Counted from the first letter of the stretch, positions 35,754-45,147 are shown. The stretch: 64,000 bases of DNA from Methanosarcina siciliae T4/M (GCF_000970085.1 NZ_CP009506.1:1612001-1676000); one strand, 5' to 3'. Numbers and translations: made by a program. Notes: a model not told the origin generated them from the sequence alone.

Positions 35754-35793
35754 AAAATAAAGCCAAACTTACCTCCCACCAAAAACTATTTAA

Positions 35794-35808
35794 TTAGGTA
35801 ATACCTAA
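35794..35808. promoter_or_regulatory. MarR-type operator palindrome
   Basis: A perfect 15-bp palindrome ttaggta-a-tacctaa lies 20 bp before the MarR start at 35828, just after the TATA-like ctatttaat (35786-35794). Its size and position are those of a MarR-family autorepressor site covering the transcription start. Confidence 0.7.
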
Positions 35809-35827
35809 CTAATAACCCGGACCCAGC

Positions 35828-36247
35828 ATGACAGAGAAAAAAGAGCATTTGTTATTAGTCTTTGAAAGCCTGATCAAAACCAAAAGCGAATGCTCCTGTG
35901 AGATCCTCTCGGAATGTGGGTTATCTGATATCACTATTAAACAGATCGGATATCTGAAGATTATTGATGAACATGGAGACGTGACTTTTAGCAGGCTTGC
36001 TAAAATCACCCGAAATTCAAAGCCAACCGTCACAGAGATGGTCAACAAATTCGTGAAAATGGACTGCGTGTACAAAGAAAAATCCCCGGAGGACGGGAGA
36101 ATTTTCTACATTCGCCTGACTGAAAAAGGACGGAGAATAGCTCGTGCCGAAGAAAACGCATTGTTAAGGGTCATTGAAAAAATGGCAGGTTCTCTGGACG
36201 AGAAGGAAATTGACACGCTTATCGACCTCCTTGAAAAGGTGTGGTAA
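35828..36247 (+). CDS. MarR family transcriptional regulator
   Basis: The 139-residue protein has the MarR winged-helix fold: dimer helices at both ends (about 1-35 and 110-139), the recognition region VTFSRLAKITRNSKPTVTEMVNKFVKMDCVYKEK and the wing SPEDGRIFYIRLTEKGRRI, with the DxR motif of the family. These proteins are dimeric repressors released by small ligands or oxidants; cysteines at about 17, 19 and 25 might be redox-active. A perfect palindrome lies in its own promoter. The Lon protease gene follows 86 bp downstream on the same strand and may share its control. Confidence 0.9.
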   Translation: MTEKKEHLLLVFESLIKTKSECSCEILSECGLSDITIKQIGYLKIIDEHGDVTFSRLAKITRNSKPTVTEMVNKFVKMDCVYKEKSPEDGRIFYIRLTEKGRRIARAEENALLRVIEKMAGSLDEKEIDTLIDLLEKVW

Positions 36248-36333
36248 TTTTTTTTGTCCGGCAGAAAAGTTAGGTTAATTCAAACTAAATAATTGGAATG
36301 GCCTGAAAGACTGAAAAAACAACTTTAGAAAAA

Positions 36334-38739
36334 ATGAGACGATTGACAATGTATCCAGAACAACCCGATGAAAACAGAGAATGCATTGTAATGCCGCTTT
36401 TTGAGGTAGTGGCCTACCCGAAAAGCCGGGCCAAATTCCTTGCTGACAAAGTCACGGGAGAAATCCTCCTGAACGACATGAAAAACGCCGAATCTGTATA
36501 TGCCATCGGGCTGACAGTAAAAAGCGGCACGAAACCTTCCGACCTGACAGAGGATAAACTGTACAGGACAGGAAATCTCCTGAGAATTGGATTTGTCCAG
36601 CCTGCAGATGAGGGCTATCTTGTTATTGCAAAGGCTGTCCAGAGGGTAGAGTCAGTATCGCTTACCCGGAAGGACGGGATTTTCTACGCTGCATTCGAAC
36701 CTGTAATGGACCTTCCGGACCTCGATGAAGACGTTCAGATGGAAATGCTGGCTAATGTCAAAAAATCAATCCATGAGATCAGCAGCCGTTTCCAGAGTTC
36801 GGAGCAGTTTATGCGGCCGATCGAGAAGATGAATTCCATTGACCAGATAATGGGCTTTGTCATGCCGTATATCCCTATAAAGCTCGAAGAAAAGCAGGCC
36901 CTTCTTGAGATAGTTTCTGTCCGTGAGCGATACCTCGCATTCCTCGAGATCCTGATGAAGCAGAAAGAAAACATAAAAATCCAGATGGAAATGGCAAAAA
37001 AAGTTTCCGAAAAGGTAAACAAATCGCATAGGGAAGCGATGCTTCGGGAACAGCTCAAGATCATTCAGGAAGAGCTTAACGAAACTGACGATTCTGCCGG
37101 TGAGGGCGGATACCGGGGAAGGATTGAAAAATCAACGATGCCTGAAGAGGTCAAAAAGAAGGCATTGTCAGAGTTGAAGAAACTCGAAACCGGGGGCCCC
37201 CACAATCCTGAGAGCTCTGTTATCAGAAATTACCTGGACCTCATGCTCGACCTTCCCTGGGTGACGGAGGAGAAAAAGAACATCGATATTGACGAAGCTC
37301 GCCGTGTCCTTGAAAGCAACCATAACGGGCTTGAAAAGGTCAAGGAAAGGATAATCCAGCACCTGGCGGTAATGAAACTGAAAAAGGAAAAACAGGGTTC
37401 AATTCTGCTCCTTACGGGCCCGCCCGGCACCGGGAAAACGAGCCTCGGAAAAAGTATTGCAGATGCCCTCGGCAGGGAGTATGTCAGGATTAGCCTCGGA
37501 GGCGTAAGGGACGAAGCCGAGATAAGAGGCCACAGAAGAACGTATATAGGAGCCCTGCCCGGAAGAATTATTCAGGGCATGAGGAAAGCAGGTACGAAAA
37601 ACCCGGTCTTCATCCTCGACGAGGTCGATAAGCTTTCAACTTCCTACGCAGGAGACCCGGCAAGTGCCCTTCTGGAAGTCCTTGACCCCGAGCAGAACAA
37701 CACATTCTCGGACCATTATCTGGAAGTCCCGTATGACCTGTCCGAAGTATTCTTCATAGCCACTGCCAATTCACTGGCAAGTATCCCCTGGCCTCTGCTT
37801 GACAGAATGGAAACTATCGAGATCTCGGGTTACACGAAAAATGAAAAACTTGCAATTGCAAAAGATCATCTGCTGCCCTGTATACTGGAAGAACACGGCC
37901 TTGATGCGGACAAGCTCAAAATTGAAGATGAAGCCCTGAAAGGAATCATTGACAAATACACCCGCGAAGCCGGGGTCCGTGGACTGAAAAAACAGCTTGC
38001 CAGGACTGCAAGGTTTGTGTCTGAAAAGATCGTGTCGGGAAAAACCGATCTCCCTTACGTGGTCAGAGCGGACATGCTCAAAGAGGTTCTCGGAAAAGAG
38101 ATAATCAGGCAGGAAGAAGCCAGAAAAGAAAATGTTCCCGGAGTGGTAACCGGCCTTGCCTGGACCCCTGTAGGAGGAGACATCCTTTTCATTGAAGGCA
38201 CATTCATGCCCGGAAACGGTAAGCTTACCCTTACAGGCCAGCTCGGGGACGTGATGAAAGAGTCGGCACAGATCTCTTTGAGCCTTGTCAGGTCCAGACT
38301 TGCCAGCACCGAAAACAGCTTTAACTTTACGGCAAGCGATGTCCATATCCACGTGCCCTCGGGTGCAACCCCAAAAGACGGCCCTTCAGCAGGTGTGACC
38401 CTCTTTACCGCCCTTACGTCCCTCATAACCGGCAAAGCTGTTGACCCCAAACTTGCCATGACAGGGGAAATAACGTTGAGCGGCTCCGTACTTCCCGTTG
38501 GAGGCATAAAAGAGAAAGTCCTGGCAGCTCATAGGGCAGGTATAAAGAAAGTAATCCTGCCAAAAGAAAACGAAAGAGACCTTGAGGACGTGCCCGAAGA
38601 CGTTAGAAACGAGCTTCGATTCGTGCCTGTAGAGACCATTGAGGAGGTCCTCAAAGAGGCACTTGGCATTGACCTCCCCGGACAGGTGCTGTCGTCGTCG
38701 TTTTCAGGGAACAGCTTCGCAGCTACCCAGAATGTTTGA
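36334..38739 (+). CDS. lon: Bacterial-type ATP-dependent Lon protease (LonA)
   Basis: The 801-residue protein has an N-terminal LonA substrate-binding domain (about 15-215), a helical linker, an AAA+ domain with Walker A GPPGTGKT (about 361-368) and Walker B VFILDEVDK, and a C-terminal protease domain with the catalytic Ser in PKDGPSAGVTLF (about 684) and Lys in GGIKEKVLAAHRAG (about 726). It degrades misfolded and regulatory proteins in the cytoplasm. Archaea normally have membrane-bound LonB; this soluble LonA form has no transmembrane helices and points to transfer from bacteria. A start at the in-frame ATG 36349 is possible. Confidence 0.95.
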   Translation: MRRLTMYPEQPDENRECIVMPLFEVVAYPKSRAKFLADKVTGEILLNDMKNAESVYAIGLTVKSGTKPSDLTEDKLYRTGNLLRIGFVQPADEGYLVIAKAVQRVESVSLTRKDGIFYAAFEPVMDLPDLDEDVQMEMLANVKKSIHEISSRFQSSEQFMRPIEKMNSIDQIMGFVMPYIPIKLEEKQALLEIVSVRERYLAFLEILMKQKENIKIQMEMAKKVSEKVNKSHREAMLREQLKIIQEELNETDDSAGEGGYRGRIEKSTMPEEVKKKALSELKKLETGGPHNPESSVIRNYLDLMLDLPWVTEEKKNIDIDEARRVLESNHNGLEKVKERIIQHLAVMKLKKEKQGSILLLTGPPGTGKTSLGKSIADALGREYVRISLGGVRDEAEIRGHRRTYIGALPGRIIQGMRKAGTKNPVFILDEVDKLSTSYAGDPASALLEVLDPEQNNTFSDHYLEVPYDLSEVFFIATANSLASIPWPLLDRMETIEISGYTKNEKLAIAKDHLLPCILEEHGLDADKLKIEDEALKGIIDKYTREAGVRGLKKQLARTARFVSEKIVSGKTDLPYVVRADMLKEVLGKEIIRQEEARKENVPGVVTGLAWTPVGGDILFIEGTFMPGNGKLTLTGQLGDVMKESAQISLSLVRSRLASTENSFNFTASDVHIHVPSGATPKDGPSAGVTLFTALTSLITGKAVDPKLAMTGEITLSGSVLPVGGIKEKVLAAHRAGIKKVILPKENERDLEDVPEDVRNELRFVPVETIEEVLKEALGIDLPGQVLSSSFSGNSFAATQNV

Positions 38740-38889
38740 GTTTGAAAGTGCAGGACAGGGCAATGACCGGGGAGGGAGATATTCAAAGATGGGGTTTAGG
38801 TTAAAGCTTCCAGAAACGTAACCTACCCCGTCCATCCACTCAAAGCTGAATTCAAACTCTTAATTCAAAAATGGGAAAATAGCCGAAAG

Positions 38890-40569
38890 TCATATCCTGC
38901 CTGTCCTGAAGATATTGAATACAAGCCACATCCCAAAAATGCTGGCAAGAAGGAAACCGAATATTCCCAGAAGAGGCACTCCCCAGAGAAGGGGTTTCAT
39001 GTTTGTCTGAGTTATCAGGGATGAAGCAACGATTATGGCAGAAATGATCAGGCTGAAAGACAACCGGTTGCTTGCGGTATTTATCTCTGAGATCAGCCTT
39101 TTAGTCTCTTCGGACTCAAGCTTTATTCCCAGATAACCATTTTCGGCATTATCGAGGATATGGGAGATTTTTGTCGGGGCTTTCTGGAATATGCGGGACC
39201 AGCTGGAAATGTTGTCGTAAAGTACCCTGGCAATGTTCTGCGGATAAAAACTTTCTTTTATTGCGTTTTTCGCATAAGGCTCTACAAGCTCGGCTAAATT
39301 CAAATCGGGATCGATTATCAGCCCGAACCCCTCAACAGCAAGCGTACCCCTTACCAGCAGCGTAATATTGTAAGGCACTTTAACCTGATTCATTCTCAGG
39401 ACCTCTATTAACTCTTCTATTATTACCGAAGCATCGAGATTTTTCAGAGCCCTGCCGTAATATTTGGAACGGAAGTAATCAAAATCCACTTTCAAGACTT
39501 TTGTGTCCACATGCGAGTCTATACCTCCCATATCCCGCAGGGTTTCAACAAAAAGAGAGCTATCCCCTTTAACCATTGCCGTCATCCCGTTCAGGAACAT
39601 ATCCCTTGTTTCTGAAGATAGGTGCCCAACCATTCCGAAATCAAGAAATGCTACTATTCCATCTTCCATTATCAGGATGTTCCCTGGATGCAGGTCAGCA
39701 TGGAAAAAACCGTCTTCAAAGACCTGCTTAAGAAAAGAACCTGCAACTGCAAGAGCTATTGCACTCCTGTCAAACCCCTGCTTTTCAAGTAAATCCACGC
39801 GCCCTCCTTTTATCCCTTCGATATATTCGAGGGTCAGCACACGGGTGCCTGTATAATCCCAGTACACTTTGGGGATGTGGATTTGCTCGCTGTCCTTAAA
39901 ATTCTCTGCAAACCGGTCTGTGTTCCAGCCTTCCTGCGAATAATCTATTTCTGCAAGAATACTGCGCGATAGTTCGTCAACAAGTTCAACCGGCCTGTAA
40001 AGTCTGGCTTCGGGGATGTGTTCGGTCAAAAGCCCGGATAAACTGTACATTATATCCAGATCGGATTCGATTACTTCTTTTATTCCAGGACGCTGGACCT
40101 TCACAACGACGTCGTCACCATTTTTTAGCTTTGCCCGATGCACCTGTCCGATTGACGCACATGCAAGTGGTTTTTTCTCAAAAGACTCGAACAATTCCTC
40201 AACAGGAAGTCTGAGTTCCTCTCTTATAATCAGCTCAACTTCCTCAAAACCAAAGGAAGGGGCATCGTCCTGAAGTTTTGAAAATTCGGCGGCGTATTCA
40301 AGAGGAACGAGGTCCCGCCTCATGCTCAGCAACTGGCCTAACTTGATGTAGGTCGGACCGAGTTCTTCGAGGATCCTGCGAGTTCTAACCGGGCCTGAGA
40401 GATTATGTTCATCTCTTTTTTCCTGTTTTTTGAGCCTGGAAGTAAAGTCTCCGAAACTGCCCAGACCAATCTGGTCAACAATATATCCGAACCCGTATTT
40501 CTGGAGAACCTCAATTATCTGGCCGTATCTTTTCAACATTGAATAACGGCGGAATCTTTTATGCAGCAT
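38890..40569 (-). CDS. ABC1/UbiB-family atypical kinase
   Basis: The 559-residue protein is of the AarF/ABC1/UbiB family of protein kinase-like ATPases linked to isoprenoid quinone synthesis or membrane lipid handling. It has the KxGQ motif (YIKLGQLLSMRRDLVP, near residue 72), the Ala/Ser nucleotide loop ACASIGQVHRA, HADLHPGN as catalytic loop and LDFGMVG as metal-binding DFG. Two C-terminal transmembrane helices (about 505-525 and 530-553) anchor it to the membrane. In this organism it may serve methanophenazine synthesis, which is inference. Single gene, convergent with lon. Confidence 0.92.
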   Translation of the reverse strand: MLHKRFRRYSMLKRYGQIIEVLQKYGFGYIVDQIGLGSFGDFTSRLKKQEKRDEHNLSGPVRTRRILEELGPTYIKLGQLLSMRRDLVPLEYAAEFSKLQDDAPSFGFEEVELIIREELRLPVEELFESFEKKPLACASIGQVHRAKLKNGDDVVVKVQRPGIKEVIESDLDIMYSLSGLLTEHIPEARLYRPVELVDELSRSILAEIDYSQEGWNTDRFAENFKDSEQIHIPKVYWDYTGTRVLTLEYIEGIKGGRVDLLEKQGFDRSAIALAVAGSFLKQVFEDGFFHADLHPGNILIMEDGIVAFLDFGMVGHLSSETRDMFLNGMTAMVKGDSSLFVETLRDMGGIDSHVDTKVLKVDFDYFRSKYYGRALKNLDASVIIEELIEVLRMNQVKVPYNITLLVRGTLAVEGFGLIIDPDLNLAELVEPYAKNAIKESFYPQNIARVLYDNISSWSRIFQKAPTKISHILDNAENGYLGIKLESEETKRLISEINTASNRLSFSLIISAIIVASSLITQTNMKPLLWGVPLLGIFGFLLASIFGMWLVFNIFRTGRI

Positions 40570-40744
40570 ATAAAGTCATTAGCCTGATGTTTTTGTGATG
40601 AGTACCGAAGTTATTCCGGGAATGAGTTTATTAAAACACATATAATATTTTTTTGTATCTAATTAAGGTTCCTCTCAATTCTGGATCATCCTGTCAAAGA
40701 GTTATATGAACTACCACTCAGCTAAAGACTCATGGGTTTTATGC

Positions 40745-40757
40745 TTATTTATATAAA
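40745..40757 (+). promoter_or_regulatory. TATA box upstream of the flavodoxin-fold gene
   Basis: tatttatataaaa lies about 100 bp upstream of the ATG at 40856, predicting a leader of about 80 nt. Confidence 0.4.
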
Positions 40758-40855
40758 AACAGGACATTATTAGACTGACTGGAAACTCTATTCTCTGTTA
40801 ACTGATCGGTCCCTATTCCTAAAAATCTGAATAGAATGAAAATGAAGGTAAAACC

Positions 40856-41515
40856 ATGAAAGTAATAGCCATAAACGGAAGCCCCAGAAAGAAATGGAAC
40901 ACAGCCACCCTGCTGGAAAAAGCTCTTGAAGGCGCAGCTTCGGAGGGCGCGGAAACAGAAATAATCCACCTCTACGACCTCGATTTTAAAGGCTGCACAA
41001 GTTGTTTTGCCTGCAAATTGAAAGGCGGGAAAAGCTATGGAAAATGCGCAATGAGAGATGAGCTGACACCTGTACTTGAGAGGTTGGAAGATGCTGATGC
41101 TGTAATCCTGGGATCTCCAATCTATCTTGGGAATTTGACAGGCGAGATGAGATCGTTCATGGAACGCTATGTATTTCCATACCTCACATATTCCAATAGC
41201 TTGCCTTCCCTCTACCCAAAAAACACCCCTGTTGGTTTCATCTACACGATGGGAGCAAAGGAAGAATATTTTGATATGTTTGGGCTCAGGAAAACTATCG
41301 AATTGAATGAGAATCTTGCTAAGAGAATCTTCGGAGATTCCGAATCACTTTACAGCACCGATACCTACCAGTTCGATGATTATTCAAAGTACGTTGCTGA
41401 CAGGTTTGATCCCGAGGAAAAAGCAAAAAGGCGAAAAGAAGTGTTTCCGCAGGACTGCAAAAAAGCCTTTGAGATGGGAGCACGGTTCGTGAAACGGCAA
41501 AAAGCTCTTGAGTAA
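40856..41515 (+). CDS. NADPH-dependent FMN reductase / iron-sulfur flavoprotein-like
   Basis: The 219-residue protein has a flavodoxin-like fold. MKVIAINGSPRKKWNTATLLEKALEGA is the FMN phosphate loop, CTSCFACKLKGGKSYGKC near residues 47-63 is a cysteine cluster, and DAVILGSPIYLGNLTGEMRSFMER is the flavin site. The cysteines resemble the compact cluster motif of methanogen iron-sulfur flavoproteins but are spaced differently, so a cluster is possible, not certain. It would transfer electrons between NAD(P)H or ferredoxin and a small acceptor. AAGGTA lies before the ATG. Confidence 0.9.
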   Translation: MKVIAINGSPRKKWNTATLLEKALEGAASEGAETEIIHLYDLDFKGCTSCFACKLKGGKSYGKCAMRDELTPVLERLEDADAVILGSPIYLGNLTGEMRSFMERYVFPYLTYSNSLPSLYPKNTPVGFIYTMGAKEEYFDMFGLRKTIELNENLAKRIFGDSESLYSTDTYQFDDYSKYVADRFDPEEKAKRRKEVFPQDCKKAFEMGARFVKRQKALE

Positions 41516-41602
41516 AGAAGTAAAAGCAATAATGTTTGAGTTAAATGATAAGCTCCTTAATATTGCTTTTTTCACCTATTCTCACTTTTCATATCTGTTA
41601 TT

Positions 41603-42535
41603 TCACCATATTCGTGAAGAGCTGTGAAAAAATTCAAAGCGGTCAGCTGCCTCAGGAGAAAACCCCAGTTCTTCAAACATCTCCCTGAAAACCGCCCGGT
41701 ATTCCTCTTCGGGTATCGATTCCCCGCTGCTTCCTACAGGCATTACGATTTCGAGTTTGACCTTTCCTGAGGAATCGAGTTCAACTATGTACCTGTTCCC
41801 TTCATCATAAGTCGTTACCTTTGCCTTCGGGATGGAGTATTTTACGGAACCCAGCCGTTTCCCGTCCTTTAAAAAGACTTCAGTTGGGTATGCATTAAGA
41901 CCAAAACCGGACTCGTAGCTGGGCTCGTCACTGTTTTCCAAAAGATAGGCATATACAGCCGGGAAATTGGGAGATTCGTTCATCTGTATTTCAGCATCCC
42001 AGGTCTGGTTTTGTGCGGCTTTTTTCAGAGCCGCAAGATACTTCTCCGGAGCATTTTCATCCGGGCCGAAGAGGAGTCCGAGTTTCTCAAGCATCCAGGA
42101 ATCTTCCGGGAACTCTGATAGCTGTAAGGGAGATTCGGGGTCAGCGTGGCTGAGGTTCGAAACAGCCACACAGGTTTGGCCCCCGGATTCAGATCCGTTT
42201 TCACAGACGAAGACCATAAGCTCGGAGTTCTCGCTATTAAGCCTTATATTCTGCACAAGCGCAGCACTTCCGAAGTTTTCCCTGACCTCAGACACATCCC
42301 CCGGTTCAAAACCCGAAAAGTTTCCGGGCCAGGGCCAGGAACCTTCCACTTCATAGCCGGCATTCTCCGCTTTCGTTAGCACGGAACTGTAATCAAGAGA
42401 CCCGATATCTACGTCCTCGGAATAGTACCAGGAACTGTCGATAAAAGACATTAGTATAAAAGGCCCGAATAAATACAGTACAAAAAGGAGGGGAAGGAAT
42501 AATAGTAATATCAGTATGGCTTTTTGTTTTTTCAT
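41603..42535 (-). CDS. Membrane-anchored exported protein, unknown function
   Basis: The 310-residue protein has one N-terminal transmembrane anchor (about 6-30, KAILILLLFLPLLFVLYLFGPFILM). The soluble part outside the membrane is rich in Asp, Glu, Ser and aromatic residues (for example SSWYYSEDVDIGSLDYSSVL, GSWPWPGNFSGFEPGD) and ends in a helical EEEYRAVFREMFEELGFSPE segment. Two cysteines (about 110 and 121) could form a disulfide. I do not recognise a family. The gene is convergent with the flavodoxin-fold gene and lies downstream of the decayed antitoxin. Confidence 0.7.
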   Translation of the reverse strand: MKKQKAILILLLFLPLLFVLYLFGPFILMSFIDSSWYYSEDVDIGSLDYSSVLTKAENAGYEVEGSWPWPGNFSGFEPGDVSEVRENFGSAALVQNIRLNSENSELMVFVCENGSESGGQTCVAVSNLSHADPESPLQLSEFPEDSWMLEKLGLLFGPDENAPEKYLAALKKAAQNQTWDAEIQMNESPNFPAVYAYLLENSDEPSYESGFGLNAYPTEVFLKDGKRLGSVKYSIPKAKVTTYDEGNRYIVELDSSGKVKLEIVMPVGSSGESIPEEEYRAVFREMFEELGFSPEAADRFEFFHSSSRIW

Positions 42536-42705
42536 GGCACTCTCAACTCCGGGAAAACGTCGGTAAACTGAAGAGCTTGTTATTATTCCGAATTAGAAGT
42601 TCAATTTTAAAGAATATCGGGAATAATATCTCTTAGTTGCCTGTAACAGTACACTCTACATGCTAAAATAATAAATAATTTAGGCTCACTTTGCAGGCTC
42701 TTAGA

Positions 42706-42917
42706 TCAAAAAATTGAAAGTTCCCTTATTTTCCTGGAATCCTCTTCCAGTCCCTCCAGAAATTCCTCATATTTCAATGCCCCAAAATAAACCGACAGAT
42801 TTCCTTATTCTTTCACCAGCAGGCGGTCAATAACGTCGCTGAAACTTTCTCCTTCAGTTTTGCATTTTTCAGCAGGTTGTATGTATCGTCCCGGATTGGA
42901 ATCGTCTTTGTATTCAT
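42706..42917 (-). pseudogene. Decayed VapB-like (DUF217) antitoxin gene
   Basis: From the ATG at 42917 the frame reads MNTKTIPIRDDTYNLLKNAKLK, the start of DUF217/VapB-type antitoxins. It then needs a one-base shift to continue ESFSDVIDRLLVKE, meets a TAA where Lys is expected, and continues GNLSVYFGALKYEEFLEGLEED, ending RKIRELSIF at a TGA (42706-42708). There are thus two lesions, a frameshift and a nonsense codon. No PIN-domain toxin gene follows, so the toxin is gone or was never here. Confidence 0.75.
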
Positions 42918-42966
42918 GTATCTGTGTATGCATACACAGAAGTAAAGTTCTACGTTTGCCCGGTAT

Positions 42967-44217
42967 TCAGACAGCTCCCCTGATCCCTCTCTTCTGTAAA
43001 ACAACCCATGTAGCAAGTACCATAGCTCCGCAGCCAAGGGCGATTGCTCCGAGTACAGGGATCTTATCCGCCCATTCCAGGGAGATAAACCACATACCGA
43101 CAGCCCCGAGTGTAAAGTAGCAGAAGATCAGCAGGGAAGAAGCCGAGCCCGTATCCCGGTCGACCTGTTCGAGCACAAGGTTGTTGCTCGGAGGGCGGCT
43201 CAGGCCCAGGGAAAATGTGATCAGGAACATAGGAAGCGCAAAGCTCCAGGGACCGTGCTGGCCAGTGAACAGAAGGAAAAGTCCGCCCAGAAAAATTCCT
43301 GCAAACCCGACCGTCATCAGGTGCTTTGATCTGATGTTTCTCGTCAACCGGAGGCAGGAGAAGGAACCGATCATCAGAGCCATGGCATTGAAAGCAAAGA
43401 AGTAGCTGTATGTCTGCTCGGTCATGCCAAACCCGTTTATGTAGATGTCAGAAGAGCCCGCGATGTAACTGTACAGGGGAAAAAGACTTGCTGACATTAC
43501 AAGGACCATGACTATGTAAGAAGGGTTGAACAGCAGCCGGCTGTAGGTGTGCATTATCCGGGTAAGTGGAGTATCGGAAACCTCTGGAAGCGTTTCCGGA
43601 AAGCGGAGAACTCCGATCAACCCGATTAAACCCATAACTGCCTGAATGAAGAAGATCCAGGGCCAGGAGAAATCTGCAAGGACCCAACCGCCAATGACCG
43701 GAGCAAGCATGGGAGCAAGCGCCATTATAACCGCAATGTAAGCCAGAATCCTCTCTCTTTCCTGTCCGGAGAAAATGTCTTTGGTCATGGCCATGGAGAT
43801 AGAGGAACTGGCAGCCGCTCCTGCAGCCTGCAGTATTCGTAAGCCTATTAGCATGGAAGCACTGGACGCAAAGGCACAGAGCAAGCTTGCCACTATGTAT
43901 ACCGCAAGCCCGAAAAGAAGGGGCCTGCGGCGGCCAAATCTGTCGGAAATAGGGCCGTAAAAGAGCAGGAAAAACCCATAGGTCACAAAGAAGCAGATAA
44001 GGGTCAGGTTAATTACCGACAGGGAAACGCCCCAGGTTTCGGCAAGGGAGGGGATGGCCGGCAAGATCATGTCCGTGGAAAGAGGAGGAAAGGCCGTAAG
44101 AAGGGCCAGAAGCGGTAAGGTTCCTTTTAAATTTCGCTTCAAATTATAATCTCCTGAACTAGTTGCCTTATTAATTTTAGAATCTATTTTATCATTTCTT
44201 TTTTGTTGAAAAGCCAT
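42967..44217 (-). CDS. MFS drug-resistance transporter, Bcr/CflA type
   Basis: The 416-residue membrane protein has about twelve transmembrane helices. The N-terminal helix carries PLLALLTAFPPLSTDMILPAIP, typical of Bcr/CflA drug:proton antiporters. The loop GPISDRFGRRRPLLFG (about 90-105) is the MFS motif A, and VIMALAPMLAPVIGGWVL is antiporter motif C (helix 5). It likely exports drugs or metabolites using the proton or sodium gradient. The soluble N-terminal 30 residues are charged. AAAGGATC precedes the ATG at good spacing. Bacterial origin is plausible for this family. Confidence 0.92.
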   Translation of the reverse strand: MAFQQKRNDKIDSKINKATSSGDYNLKRNLKGTLPLLALLTAFPPLSTDMILPAIPSLAETWGVSLSVINLTLICFFVTYGFFLLFYGPISDRFGRRRPLLFGLAVYIVASLLCAFASSASMLIGLRILQAAGAAASSSISMAMTKDIFSGQERERILAYIAVIMALAPMLAPVIGGWVLADFSWPWIFFIQAVMGLIGLIGVLRFPETLPEVSDTPLTRIMHTYSRLLFNPSYIVMVLVMSASLFPLYSYIAGSSDIYINGFGMTEQTYSYFFAFNAMALMIGSFSCLRLTRNIRSKHLMTVGFAGIFLGGLFLLFTGQHGPWSFALPMFLITFSLGLSRPPSNNLVLEQVDRDTGSASSLLIFCYFTLGAVGMWFISLEWADKIPVLGAIALGCGAMVLATWVVLQKRGIRGAV

Positions 44218-44483
44218 AATGGGATCCTTTATTTCGTTTTTATCAGTATAGCAATTATTAAATAGTTATTGTTTTTTAAATGGTTGTTAATCTTGAAATG
44301 TTTATTATCTTGAATTTTATTATATCTGATTGTCAATCGGGCATATAGTTACATGTGTAACTAACCACAATGGTTATCGAAGGAAACGAGTTGTATATAA
44401 CAGTTTCGAAAGTAAAGGTCGGTCTCAATAATTTTGAAAATCAATCAATTTTTAAACCATAGAGGCTTAAACCTGGTACAGGT

Positions 44484-45147
44484 ATGGAAAATCTGAGAAA
44501 ATATAGAAATCTGCTCTTTGCTATAGCCTTCACTCACGGCGGACCAGGTGCCTCCGGAGAAATGGCCTATGTTGCAAGGAAACTCTCCGCCCTTCGAGGA
44601 GTCCTTGACCTCCTCCAGACGAAAACAACTCTTGAAGGTCAGGTAACGTAATTTAAAGAAGTTTTGGAAGAAATTGGAGCTCTGCGATAACCTTGATAGG
44701 TTTTTCCTGTGGGGCTATGCTCGGTTTTATATTCACAACTATCCCTCAGTTGGTAAAAAACTGATTCTAATCGTAAAGGGCCCCTGCGAAGAAAAGTATG
44801 CCGTAAACATAATGAAGACCCGGATAAGACGGCTAGGAAAAGAAGATTGGGAAAGCTTCCTTGCCCTGAATGAAACTCTGAACAACCCTTCAGCTAAAAA
44901 CAGGGATGAAGTCTTTTGCAGCTTTGGAAAACTGATGTCGGGAGTGGATGCCGTTGATTCGCATCCTCATGAAAATGAACTGCTCGAATGCAGCTATGAT
45001 GCATTCAAAGAAATTTTCCCGCATATCGATTTTGACTTTTCCGCTGACCTTCGTATCACATTAGGGTATCTAAAGATCAGCGGCATGTTATTCTTCGAAA
45101 ATGAATTGACAGCTGCTTTATTCTATTTTTACGACCTGCTGGTGTGA
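44484..45147 (+). pseudogene. Decayed alpha/beta hydrolase gene
   Basis: An ATG at 44484 opens MENLRKYRNLLFAIAFTH and GGPGASGEMAYVARKLSAL, the HGGPG oxyanion region of alpha/beta hydrolases, and stops at TAA (44649). The frame continues FKEVLEEIGAL, then after a +1 shift reads ITLIGFSCGAMLGFIF with the GxSxG nucleophile elbow. After a second shift in an A6 tract (about 44755) it reads KKLILIVKGPCEEKYAVNIMKTR...LNETLNNPSAKNRDE. Three lesions make it non-functional. An uninterrupted frame from 44674 (a TTG) covers only the second half. The homology of the far C-terminus is lost. Confidence 0.75.

Noticed and set aside
37771..38507. Long minus-strand frames (193 and 150 codons) antisense to lon
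   Set aside because: The sense strand encodes all Lon motifs; these are shadows.
42145..42165. A ggttcgaaac stretch like a tRNA T-arm
   Set aside because: It lies inside the coding region of the 41603-42535 gene and no acceptor stem or anticodon arm surrounds it; I found no tRNA in the window.
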